Assembly: GCA_021234535.1 (NCBI GenBank)
Contig: CM037832.1
Span: forward strand, 9,307,575-9,371,574
Length of the DNA stretch: 64,000 bases
From: Stichopus chloronotus
Taxonomy: Eukaryota > Echinodermata > Holothuroidea > Aspidochirotida > Stichopodidae
Direction: 5' to 3'
Shown here one piece after another: positions 37,647-48,510 of this stretch (position 1 is its first letter; each line of letters opens with the position of its first letter). A program made the position numbers and the translations under genes. A model generated the notes under the pieces. It had not been told where the DNA came from. It worked only from the letters and a program-made list of their open reading frames with translations, and searched no databases.

Positions 37647-40600
37647 GTTCGTGGAACTAGGCCTATCATACCCCTTGAACAAGGATGTACGTTACATTAC
37701 CTAGGCTACCTAGGCTAGGGCCATTTATTAATAGGCCCTACTCCACATCACAGCCCTTTCGCCGGCCAACTTAAAGTTTTAACCAATTAGGCGACCCTCG
37801 CAAAGGTCGTTATATCTCGTGACAAAAAGTTTTTTTTCTTACCGAAGGTTACACAAACGGTCTTAGATACTGCATAGGCCTACAGACTACAGCTTTTTGC
37901 ATCTTTTAATCCAGTGATGAGGAAAGGGAATGAATGAATTCTTACACTAGTAAAAATGTAAGCAAGTAAAGAATTTTTAACACTTAGTCAGAACACAGCT
38001 GTACTGCCATATTTGTAATCTGTTTCAGTGAGTGAACAATGCTGAATTTTTGCTGTGTTATGCTTCAAAAGGTCACCAAAACAGTTTACATGGGTAATTT
38101 TATCGTTAAGATATATTAATGTATCATTAATTGTAATCAAAGTAGGCTACTGCATGAATATGTGGCGTTCACAGTTTTATTAATTCCTTTTACACTCCAG
38201 TAGTGAAGGCGAGAAATTCTTGGATCTTACTTTAGACTGTTTCTTTCATCAGCATGTTTCTGAGCCCTCTAGGATGACAATATTCTGTATCTAGGCCAAG
38301 TTCTGTCTTCCAAAGTGTCCATGGTGGACAATTTGCATGTCCATGAGTGGTTTGCAAGTAGTGACCATAATTTTTTAACCCTTTGATCTGGTTTGCAATG
38401 TCAAAAGGAAGAAATGGAAAGAAGTTTAGTATGACTATAGAAAAGCTTATTACAAGGGAATGAGAAAGGAGTTAAACTTGGTTTGTTAGTATTAACGTTT
38501 GAGTGATGTTAATGTTGAAAGTACAGTATGTGGAATATTTTTAAGTGTAAGTTAAATGGGGTTGTTTTAAAGTATAGTACTCTAAGGAAAAAGAGAAAGA
38601 TGGATAGTAAGCCACTTTGGTAATCATTCAATGTGGAAGTGGCAAGGAAGAGGAAAAAGAGAGCTTGGAGAACTTACAAGCAGACTGGTTGCTATCATGA
38701 TCAGGTGAGGTACAAAAAAGCACTTGACTCTGCTACTAGAATTGTAAGGTTAGCGAAGTGCAATTTTGGAAGTAAGTTGGCTCTGAATGTGGCGGATGAT
38801 CCAAAGGCTTTCTACAAGGATGTTTGTAATAAAGTCCAGACTAAAGATGTAGTGGGTCCTTTGATTGATGATAATGGTCGTCCCATTCACGATGACAACG
38901 TTAATGCCAGACTGTTAAACAAGTACTTTGCATCGGTGTTCACTACAGAAGATGTCAATAATCTTCTAGTTGTCAATGGTTCCAGTGGTTCGAGTAAAAC
39001 TTGTGCATTATGTGATTAAGATGTTTCTCAGGAGGCAGTTTTCTGGAAATTGCAGAACCTACATCCTAACAAAGCACCTGGCATCAATGGTATTTATGAA
39101 GTTGTGTTATGAAATCTTGCCTTTAAGCCTTATTTTTAGCAAGAATTTGTGGTGTAGTCAGATTCCTGAGGATTGGAAGCTAGCAAATGTGACTCCTTTG
39201 TGTAAAAAAGGTCCTACGAATCAATTTAGTAGTTATAGACCAGTCAGCTTGACTTCACAGGCTTCTAAAGTGATGGAATCAATTATGAAGGAAAGTATCG
39301 TTAGTATTGTTAGTTGTTGAAAGTTATTGTTAGGCAGGTAATTATATGATAGATGATTCTCAGCGTGGCTTTAGGTGGCAAAAGATCTTGTCTTACCACC
39401 TCCTTTGCTTTCTGGAAATTGTTACCCGAAAGGTCCATGAAGGACATCCTGCAGATGTTGTCTATTTATATTTTAGTCAAGTCTTTGACAAAGTTCCTCA
39501 CAAGCACCTTATTTTAAAGGTCAAAGCACATGGTACTGGTTCAGAAATGGCTGACTGGATTGAAAACTGGCTGGACAATAGGTGGCAAAGAGTTGAATTA
39601 AATGGTCATTTTTTTGATTGGCTTCCAATGATCATGACTAGTGGCGTGCTAGCAGGGATCTGTGTTAGGTACCATTCTTTTCATACAGTATATTAATGAT
39701 TTGGATGCCAGTTTGAATAATTCAGCTCTGAAGTTTGAAGATGATACTAAGGTACTTTTCTGATGTTCATTCAATGGTAAAGTGACTGAGTTGCAACAGG
39801 ATATGGATACATTATATAAATGGTCTTGTGAGTTGTGACTGGCAAATGTTATTTAATACACAGAAGTGCAAGTGTCTCCACCTTGGTCACTCAAATGCTC
39901 AAGCTAGTTATTTGATTGGTGGTGTTCAAGTTGAAACCACTGAGTATTACAGTAGAAGGATTTTGGTGTAATTATTGACAATTCATTGAACCCTACAGTA
40001 GTAGACAGTGTGCTAAGTCTGTGAGCTCAGCCAACAAGGTACTTGGTATTATTAATAGAACTTAAGATTGTAAAAGGAGTAGTAATATACTGAAATTATG
40101 TAAGTTTCTTGTCAGACCACATCTGGAATACTGTTGTCAGGCATGGTACCCTTACTTACAGAAAGATATTGATTACACTGGAAAGGTACAACATGGTGCC
40201 TACAAAATAGATTCCAGATTTTTCTGCTCTCAGTGATGAAGATAAGCTTGAAAGAACTGGTTTAATGTCTCTTTGAAATGTGTAGACTAAGAGCAACGTG
40301 TTTGAAGTTTTTAAAAATGTTAAGGGTCTGGAAAATGTTGATCAGGCTGTTTTTTTTTTTTTCAATTTATTGGAAGTTAGTAGAACAAGAGGTCATCAGC
40401 TTAAATTCCAGAAGCACTACTGTAGACTAGATATTAGAAAGTATTCTTTTAGTCAGTGTATTATCACTGAATGGAACAATCTGCCACAGGTGGCTGTCAC
40501 TGCTACAAGCAGTCTACCTGGACTCAAGAACTGGTAAATGTATCCAGGACCTTCTCCAAAGGCCAAGAACTGCCCTTGAAATGTATCATTTATGACACTG

Positions 40601-41929
40601 AAACAGGACTAAAAATGTAAATCACAAATACAATATCAAAATATTTCAGTTCAGTAGTTTCAAAAACTAAACTCTTTTGAAAGATGATGTATACATGGCC
40701 CAAAAGTCCAAAACCATTGTGGTCTTTACATGAGAGTCTGGTACAGAGTACTGTATGCTAATAGCATTGCAACACACCTAATCTTAGCTGGAATAGCGCA
40801 TGCTTAAGTCACTGCAGTCCTCTCTCTAGTCACACTTAGCAGTCTAGGACAATGGCAAATACCAGCAGGACAGCTGTGTGGTTGCTTGCAGAGCTGTTTG
40901 ATCGAGACATATATAAACATCAAATGCCAGGTGAAAATCTTGTCAACATACTAAGTACACAACACTGTTTGACAGCAAAGCAGCAGTTGTGACAGAGCTA
41001 TTATTCTATAGACTATCCTGTGATAAAGGCCTGATCTGTTCTACAGTAATATGTTACCACTGTACTACAGTATTTGGAGCACAGAACTTTCAAGTTTTTC
41101 GTGTTCATTGCTTTTAACAAATGGAAAATAGTGGTGGACCTACTTTAAGTACTGTAATACCAAATACCGGGCATTATTACTTGGTGGTACCCATCAAAAT
41201 TTTCACAACTTTAATTTATTGATAAAGATCAAACTTCTGCACTGTAGGTGCCATAAGTTATGAAATTCTGAAAACTGTGCAGTTCTACAGATTCTCTTGT
41301 ACAATGATGATGATTTGGTGTAATGATAATCATTCAGTGGTTCCTATCATTTGACATAATGTTACATACCCTCAGGGCAGGGTGTTGAGGTATGAACTTC
41401 TGCACCGATGGCGCTCTAGTCCATGGATGCACACAAACAGTGGTGAGTGGTCTTATTTAGGTCAGGAAGTACACACATGCATACAAATATTGCAGCTTAG
41501 TGGATCAGGAATACAGAAAAGTAGTGTTATGTCATAGTGTTTCCTATTGGTTACTTTCTTGGAGTGATATAATTTTCATACAAGAAAAACAACTGTACTG
41601 TAGCAATATGAGGTGAGGGCCTGTAATTCCAATGAAAACTGCAATTTTGACATAATTACCTGAACTGAATTAATTTGCATAAAATATGTCACTCTGCTTA
41701 GGTTATAGGTTTGACTGGTTTCAGTTATATTTGTTTTCATACCTTCAAACATGTCCAAACTTGCCCTCAGAATAAAACAGCTTATTACAGTCATACAGTA
41801 CCATTGACAAAAGTGGCAATTCCATCTGTCAGATTGTTATGTAAGAGTTTGCTTGAGAAGCAAACATTTGACACACATTTAACCAATATTGAGTCATCAT
41901 GTTTGCATTTCTATCTCTGACCCACTCAG
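37647..41929 (+). other. intron 1 of Sel1-repeat gene, containing a LINE
   Basis: A 4.3-kb phase 0 intron from GTTCGT to CCCACTCAG. Its middle, about 38215-40540, is a decayed LINE in the same orientation as the gene. The rest shows no exon. Confidence 0.65.
38215..40540 (+). mobile_element. decayed CR1-like LINE (endonuclease end and reverse transcriptase)
   Basis: Translated pieces in shifting frames line up in the order expected of a CR1/L2-like LINE ORF2. The end of the endonuclease domain comes first (FLDLTLDCFFHQHVSEPSR near 38215), then a linker (38633-39019). Reverse transcriptase blocks follow: WKLANVTPLCKKG with SYRPVSLTS near 39170-39255, DDSQRGFRW near 39349, and FSQVFDKVPHKHLILKVKAHG near 39474. 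Next are ILFIQYINDLD near 39675 and the catalytic block, which reads FEDDT instead of the usual FADDT. The C-terminal part (RPHLEYCCQAWYP near 40115; SQCIITEWNNLPQVAV near 40453) follows. Several frameshifts and internal stops show it is inactive. The 5' part is missing, as is usual for LINE copies. Confidence 0.88.
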
Positions 41930-42117
41930 GTCTGTGCTGTTATTGCAGTGGCTGGATTTATCTATTACTCCTACCACTACATGGATGACCTTCACTTTAG
42001 GGTGACCCATTTCTATGCTGTGTTGGGGCAAGCACATGCAATGCACATGGTCGGCCAGCGATATCTCTTTGGAAAGGGGGTCAACAGAGACACTGACATC
42101 GCAATGAAATGGTTTGG
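41930..42117 (+). CDS. Sel1-repeat membrane protein, exon 2
   Basis: The 188-nt exon starts after CCCACTCAG in phase 0 and ends with two bases of a glycine codon before GTTAGT. It encodes residues 66-127 and part of 128. VCAVIAVAGFIYYSY (about 66-80) is a hydrophobic stretch long enough for a single membrane anchor. After a linker (HYMDDLHFRVTHFY) comes the first Sel1-type repeat from about residue 100: AHAMHMVGQRYLFGKGV then DTDIAMKWF. It keeps the small/large pattern, the GxGV turn and the AxxWF end of the Sel1 consensus. Sel1 repeats are alpha-alpha hairpins related to TPRs that mediate protein contacts. Confidence 0.85.
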
Positions 42118-42484
42118 GTTAGTTGGTTGTAATTTGCTTACTTAAAGTATGTCAACTTGTCAAGTCCATTGTATTATTTGCCTGTCAAAAAGAATATTTA
42201 ATTGAATATATAATGCAAAGTGTAGCATGTTATTTTCTCATCTCTCCCCTTTACATGTGATATACAGGATAAGATATTGCAGTTGCTTCGGGATGCTAGA
42301 AAATATTATGTCTCCCTCAGTTGCCATTGCAACATTATGTATGGTTGATATATGAGAGGGGGTCTAACCTGGTATACCAGGTCTAACCTGGTATGCTATT
42401 AAGGTGACCTGAGACCCCCCATTAGAGTAGGGGTCAAAATGTGTGAAGGTGTGTGTGTTTATGTGTGTCTGTGCGAAAGAAATT

Positions 42485-43235
42485 TTGAATTTCAAAAGTT
42501 TGTGTCTGCAACTCCTCCAAAACCTGTAAAGCCAATGAAGGTCAAAGTTGGTAGTTAAGAAACCCATGATCTGAAGTTGTGTTGCTTGTCAAAATTTAAG
42601 GTCAGAGATCAGAGGTCAAAGGTCAAATAAGTAAAAATTTAAATTTGCTGTATTTCTTAATCCGAAATGGGTATTTACAAGGGACCTCCAGATATGTGAC
42701 CGATATACAAGATTTTATCTAAAAATCGTGTTTGGAGGTCAGAGGTCAAGTTAAGGGGCAAATGTTAAATTTGACACTGAAAAGTTTGCGTCCGCAACTC
42801 CTAAGCCGCAAAGCTGATGAGGGTCAAAGTTAGTGGATAGGTGACCCATGGTCTGAAGTTGTGCCTCCCATTAAAATTTAAGGTCAAAGGTTTAATTAGT
42901 GAAAATCTTAAATTTGCTGTATTCCTTAATCCAAAATGGCGATTCACATCGGATCTTCAAATATATGTGACCGGTATACAAGGTTTTACGGAAAAATCAC
43001 GTTTTTATGCGTTTTGAGGTGAGACGTCAACTTAGGGGTCAACAGTCAAATTTGACACTGAAAAATTTGTGCCCCTAACTCCTCCTAGACCGCAAAGCCA
43101 ATGAAGGTTAAAGTTGGTACATAGGTTACCCATGGTCTGAAGTTGTGTCTCTCGTCAAAAGTTAAGGTCAGAGGTCAAATTAGTGAGAATCTTAAATTTG
43201 CTGTGTCCAAATCCAAAATGGCTATTTACATTGGA
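42485..43235 (+). repeat. 283-bp tandem repeat, about 2.7 copies, with AGGTCA repeats
   Basis: Three diverged copies begin near 42493, 42776 and 43059, each with a version of TTTGTGTCTGCAACTCCTCC, then AAAGCCAATGAAGGTCAAAG, CATGGTCTGAAGTTGTG and AAATTTGCTGTATT. Each copy also carries a block with AGGTCA half-sites: a perfect AGGTCA-A-AGGTCA at 42613-42625, a decayed version in copy 2 near 42880, and AGGTCA-G-AGGTCA at 43165-43177. The third copy is truncated. Confidence 0.9.
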
Positions 43236-43623
43236 AAAAGTGTGTGGTGATTTCCTTCTAGACAGTAAGTTGAATGAACTTCAGACATGGTCGTTGGGTG
43301 AACCTGATTATGATATGTAGTGTCCACCCAATCAGTGACGTCATAGGTCAATAGGATACATAATACAGCACGGTAGGTTATGATAGTACAGGGTGCAACA
43401 TAACTTACTACATCTTTGCTTTTCCATACAATGTGATCTAATACTTCAACCTACATGTATGCAACCATGTTTGGACTGAGCGATTATATCTAATAAGAAT
43501 GTCATTTTCCGTGCTTTTGGTAATACCCCTATTCAGTATGTTTTTACTGTTACATGTCCTGTATACACTAGCCAAGGAATTGAACGGTTTAGAGTATGTT
43601 TTGGACGTAAAGAAAATGGGATA

Positions 43624-43685
43624 AGAGTGGCAGTGTGCTGAGAGTGGCAGTGACACACAGTGCACTAAGAGTGGCAGTGTGCTGA
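43624..43685 (+). repeat. short AGAGTGGCAGTGTGCTGA repeat
   Basis: Three copies of an 18-bp unit, the middle one interrupted. The repeat explains part of a spurious minus-strand open frame here. Confidence 0.8.
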
Positions 43686-44213
43686 TTTGAGAAATAAAGG
43701 AAATGATAGGATTACTTTGATGCACATGCGATCTGCATGGGAGTATGTACTTTGACGCGCACATGATTTCTACATTCACACAGCACTTGCGCATTTCTTA
43801 CAAATCCCAGTGTGCTGGGTCTGGCTACATGTAGTTATGTACTGTGTATAATGTAAAGCACTGGGTGTTTGATCAAACTCTCGATCAATTATAATACATA
43901 CATGTAAAAGAGGGATAAGATGCAACTCCATGGATTGCCCTATATATTATATTTGTAACTGGGTGTATCACCATATTCCGTCAAAGTTATGTTATGTCAG
44001 TTTTGACATTTTTGTCAGAGTATCTTTTCTGCAGTTTATAAAGTTTAAATACTTATCATCTACTTTTTGTTATTGACCCCTTAGGCCCACTACTCTTTTG
44101 ATACAAAGGATTCTGAAGCACACACTCTTAACTCTCTGAACTTTGCTAGTTCTTTTGTTTTATCTTTCTCATTAACATATCATTGATAATATTTCATAAA
44201 TTGTGTTTATTAG

Positions 44214-44303
44214 CTACGCTGCTGATAAAGGTCATGCCCATGCCTCTCATAATCTAGCTGTGGGTCATCTCCATGGTTACAAGACAACTGTCAGAGATAA
44301 ACA
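44214..44303 (+). CDS. Sel1-repeat membrane protein, exon 3
   Basis: The 90-nt exon starts after TTTATTAG with one base that completes the split glycine codon, and ends with CA before a consensus GTAAGT donor. It encodes residues 129-157: YAADKGHAHASHNLAVG and then HLHGYKTTVRDK. The YAADKGH segment closes the first Sel1 repeat (usual ending WFxxAAxxG), and AHASHNLAVGHLHG opens the second. Both splice phases match the neighbouring exons, which is strong support. Confidence 0.88.
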
Positions 44304-45343
44304 GTAAGTAGCCTACTACAAGTCCTACAGAACCACCTCTGGAATCAGACTCTGCTATTCTTAATCTTTCTGTTAACATCTCTGCAATGATTTGTTTTCA
44401 TCATTCAAACACTAATAGCATTCACCAGGTAATATGCACCTTTTGCTTAATTCAGTGACTCATTGCACCAGACAGTTCTAATTCTCCCAATTACTTAGTT
44501 CTGCCCCCTCCCACAGCCTGCCTTAAAACTCCTCCACATGTCTAATCAAAATACCGGACCCCTGTGTATATTGTGCAATATGAGATGAGATAATTTGCTG
44601 TCATTCAAAGAGCAGAACTAATTGAGAATTTTGCTTACCCCTAGCCAAAAATATTGCTTGGGATGAAGAGTGACTTCCTTTATAAATGTGGCCCAAGTTC
44701 ACTCTCATCGTCCCAAATACACCATTTCTGTCATTGTTCAACCTTTATCACCCATATCAACATCCGAAATATAACAAGTCCATGTAATGAGTAATATACC
44801 TCATTTTTGCACTGTTATCATATTCTTCATTCTGTAAAACTGTTGACCAAAATGAGAATGACAGTTGCATTTTAATTCTTTTTCTTTTGTGTAATTGCAG
44901 TAGAGTTATCTTCAAATATACCAAAGGACAGACAGACCACTGAAAAACTGAAATTTCAGATGTCAGTGACTGTAGGGCGTAGTTGATGCATAATATAATC
45001 TCTTTTATCACAATTCAAAATCATCACAACTGTTAAAGGTCTACTTTTGCCTTCATGGGGCATTTTTCAATTCCTATTCTGTTTCACGCATTACAGTAAT
45101 TTGTCCCTTGGTGCAAGTATATTCTCAGGTTGTTGGACATTAGCAGACAGCGGCATCTAACTTTCACAGATCCAATTTTTCACTGATAGCATAGAACATC
45201 AGCCTGATCCCATGTTTTAACTGCATTATCGGTTCATCCGTGATTAATACTGTGAAAACCTGTTCAATTTTTGCAGCTGCTGAGCTGACCTCTCAAGCTC
45301 AGCTCTGCTCAAAATTGATTTTTTACTCTACTTTTTTTTTTAG
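44304..45343 (+). other. intron 3 of Sel1-repeat gene
   Basis: A 1.0-kb phase 2 intron ending in a long T tract and TAG. No repeat or exon was identified. Confidence 0.65.
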
Positions 45344-45437
45344 ACATGCCAGAGAACTACTGAGATATGCAGCTGATCAAGGCGTGGCAGAGGCCCATGA
45401 TGCTTTGAGCAAGATGTGTGCGAGGGGAGACTGTTGA
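45344..45437 (+). CDS. Sel1-repeat membrane protein, exon 4 and stop
   Basis: The 94-nt last coding exon follows CTTTTTTTTTTAG. Its first base completes the glutamine codon split by intron 3, and it encodes residues 159-188: HARELLRYAADQG, VAEAHDALSKM, CARGDC, stop TGA. RYAADQGVAEAHDAL closes the second Sel1 repeat and begins a third, incomplete one, so the protein has about two and a half repeats. Two cysteines sit near the C-terminus. The four exons total 567 nt, 188 residues plus stop, with phases 0, 2 and 2. I do not recognise the protein: it is smaller than COA7, LRP2BP or DELE1, and unlike soluble COA7 it has a predicted membrane anchor. Confidence 0.88.
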
Positions 45438-47003
45438 ACACACCCAGAGACTTGCCTTAACATTCAGAAGTTGAAGAATTACTTTTCGGTACCACTGAAA
45501 GTTTTAGTGTGCAATATATTGTCCATAGATAGAACAAATTTATTTAAAACGTTAAAACTTTGTGTGTTGTCTTATTTCTATGACTACTGTATGTGCATCA
45601 TTTTGCTGAATGAAGCAGATTTTCACATGAAGAAACAAGATTTTTTTTTTTTTTTTTTCTAGTTAGACCATAGAATGTTAAGATGTTATTTGTGTGAAAG
45701 AAAAATACTTCAGAAGCCTTAAACCTTAATTGCTGCTTCCACTTAATCGTGTTATGTAACACTAGTTGTTAGTTCCCATGATTGTGTTATTAGTCAGTTA
45801 TGTTGCATCTCTTGTATGACATGTAGAGACCATTGACTTTCCACTTTGAACTGCCAGATTCTGTGAATGGTGCAGCAAATTTTTCCTTGTTTTCTGTCCA
45901 CTGTATTCCTTCTTGTAATGGAAAAGGAATAATTTACACCATGTGCCTAGAAATGATATTGCTGTTGTCACTTTTTGTAGCAGGGACCTAAGTGCTTTAT
46001 ATGGAACATAAGATAAATTAGAAAACATTATTTCACTCTTTGGAACATGGTGTCTTTCACTAGAATGTCTTTCAAAATTGGCAGCTCCATGTACATCCAG
46101 TACGTGATTGGTAGCAAAAAACAGCAGTGATACATTATGGTTTCAGTAGCTGCAGATAAAGTGCTACCTAAGGTTTACAGTATGTGGTTGAAAGGTACAG
46201 AAACAATGCTACTTAAGTTTTATAGTGAGTGCGTGATAGCTACGAACTAGATGCTACTAAAGAAAAGCTGCTGCTCAATGTTAACAATAGATGGCTGGTA
46301 CTTGGTACCTACCAACACATTGCTACTTAGGGAGTACAATAGGTGATTGGTATCTACAAAAACCAAGCTGGAAAAAAAACCAGTCTATATTTGGTAGCCT
46401 TACATGCAGATCAATGGTAGTGCTTAGCTGCTGTAAGTGTGTGAATAATTTGTTCTCATTTGTTTTGTGTACAACTCCATTAGGGTTTCCTGCAGACACT
46501 GAAAGCCAGTCCAGCAAGTATGTATCCACTCTTCCAGGTGATGCATTTCTCTGAAGGTGTAAATAATTAGACCACAACTGACTGGCTGGAGAGATGTGTG
46601 GAATTGATTTAATAAGACCTTAATAAGACCTAGACAATGATTACACATTGAATATGTACACAAGAGAGTACACAAGAGAAACAAGTTATGCTATATTTGC
46701 CTAGCAGGGACCTCAAGCAAACTCAAGCATGAGAAAGAGATAAAAGGACAAGAACTTAAGTCACACAACACCCAAGTTTGGGGGCCCAAATTTGGGACCA
46801 ATCACAGAAATGGAAATAGGATTTATGACATAGACAATAAGAGCAAAATAGCTGTAGGTCTATATTACTTCATAGGACATTTTTGAGAGGCACCCCAGCC
46901 TTCAGTGAGGACACAATAGCAGTGGCTATCAATGCCATCAATTGTTTTGAGCCCCGCAATCTGATTGAATCTCTTATGGACTTGTACAAATAATGTTACA
47001 TTG

Positions 47004-47402
47004 TAGTGTTGAGCGGATTATCAGTTAGTAGTATCGGTATCCACCGATAATGGTGTTATCGGTGAGATACCAGTATCAGCAAAAGTGACCGCTATCTCTG
47101 AAAAGGGCAACCGATAACAAGCCTTTGTCATTCCTCCATGCACAAGAGTGTGAAAACTTTACAGAGTTCACCTGCGTCGCAGTAAAGTTTCAAATCATAG
47201 TTTCTCCGTGTGCTGTAACCCAAATGTAAACGCACAGTTGTTTACAGTTTCAAGGTAGTGTTCAACTTATATTATTGTAATGGTAATACTGTTTTACAAA
47301 AGATTCTTTATGTTTTTCTTTGCTATCGGTATCGGGCCGATATTGACTTTTACTTATCGGTTATAGGCAATTTCCGATATCACTGTTATCGACTCAACAC
47401 TA
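47004..47402. mobile_element. 399-bp non-autonomous hAT-type element
   Basis: The element begins TAGTGTTGAG and ends CTCAACACTA, a perfect 10-bp terminal inverted repeat. It is flanked on both sides by TTACATTG (46996-47003 and 47403-47410). The 8-bp target duplication and the TAGTG terminus are those of the hAT superfamily. The interior is filled with diverged copies of CCGATAA/TTATCGG in both orientations and has no transposase frame. Confidence 0.9.
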
Positions 47403-47841
47403 TTACATTGTGAATGTTGAAATCGAAATGTCAAAACAGTGGATGTTCGTGAGTCACTTTCTTATACTGTTTCACACCAGGCATATATTCCTGTCGCTCA
47501 TGGTGTTAGAGATATGAGCTAGACCTGTTTTGAATTTGCCTGATAATTTTTAAGGCAATGAATTTCTTCAAACAGCTGATATGTAACATTTGCGATTATA
47601 TGTCAATCTCTGGATTAGCAGTTGTGTTTGTGGTGTGTGGTCTGCCGGCATTTGTGTTTTCCTGTTAAGTTTTCCACACTGTCAACATATAACTGCTAGT
47701 GTTATCAAAATCATACTCTACAGTAGTACGTTCAGGCAGTCCACATGGAAAAACCATTGATCCTCTGAGGAAAGCTGCTATGGCTGATGTATGCCTAATA
47801 CAGAAATATACAAACTTGAAGATGTAAGGAAGCAATTTTTC

Positions 47842-47847
47842 AATAAA
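47842..47847 (+). terminator. candidate polyadenylation signal AATAAA
   Basis: AATAAA with a GT-rich stretch about 20 bases downstream, on the strand of the Sel1-repeat gene. Its use is inferred from position only. Confidence 0.3.
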
Positions 47848-48364
47848 CTCATGCTGCCATTGTTGTGAAATCCTTTTATAATTTATAAAGTAACAATTTT
47901 TCTCTCTCTGTTATGTAACAAGCCAAGATACTGGTAATAATACCTATAGGGTTCTTACTAATCCCTCTCCTTTTCAGATATTACCTATTGTACCTATATT
48001 ACCTAGTGTATTTTGAGATATCAACTATCATAGTAGGGTCACATTTTTGGCATAGAGCAGAAAACACCCCCCCCCCCTCCCCTTTAGTGCTGTGGTTTGC
48101 CATTTTCTACATTGTAAGTGCCCTTGAGACAAAAGAGATCACATATTTGTGAGTACTGCAACCATTTTAATTCAATGACTGCAGTCAAATGTTTAAAGCA
48201 AATTTAAGGTAGCCCACCAGCGTGTATAAACAAATGAAACTTTTTTCTTGTTTACTTAAAAGAGAAAACAATCCTGACTATACTTTTGAATGTATCAAGT
48301 ATGCTGTGCTATCTCTGTTCTCTCCCTGTCTTGCCTTTGTGTTTCTTGACATTTATTATATTTC

Positions 48365-48396
48365 TTTGTGTGCGTGTGTGTGTGCGTGTGTGTGCC
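48365..48396 (+). repeat. GT microsatellite
   Basis: A short TGTG/TGCG dinucleotide run. Confidence 0.8.
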
Positions 48397-48485
48397 CTTG
48401 TTTTTGGGTGGGATCGAGGACCGAAACAATAGATTTTAGGTCCTCTGTAGAAAATTCCGATAGATTTTCTCCGGTCCTCTCAAGA

Positions 48486-48510
48486 TTAACAATAGACAGT
48501 CTATTGTTAA
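48486..48510. repeat. 25-bp palindrome
   Basis: TTAACAATAGAC, one A, then GTCTATTGTTAA: perfect 12-bp inverted repeats around a single base. Neighbouring sequence repeats parts of it (ACAATAGATTTTAGGTCCTC near 48427). Confidence 0.9.

Larger units (their letters stand above)
42118..44213 (+). other. intron 2 of Sel1-repeat gene, with tandem repeats
   Basis: A 2.1-kb phase 2 intron. It contains a palindrome-rich segment at 42361-42420, the 283-bp tandem array at about 42485-43235 and a small GTGGCAGTG repeat at 43624-43685. No exon is seen. Confidence 0.65.
45438..47847 (+). other. probable 3' UTR and flank of Sel1-repeat gene
   Basis: No coding sequence is supported. A T19 run lies near 45642. 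The region includes the hAT-type element at 47004-47402. The first canonical AATAAA I found is at 47842, followed about 20 bases later by a TTGTTGTG stretch; if used, the 3' UTR would be about 2.4 kb and contain the element. Confidence 0.35.

Noticed and set aside
37674..37718. Alternative end of exon 1 of the Sel1-repeat gene at a GTACGT donor
   Set aside because: It would leave a phase that does not fit the acceptor at 41930, whereas GAG before GTTCGT fits.
43438..43794. 118-codon minus-strand frame
   Set aside because: Part of it is explained by the GTGGCAGTG repeat; no splice context or family resemblance.
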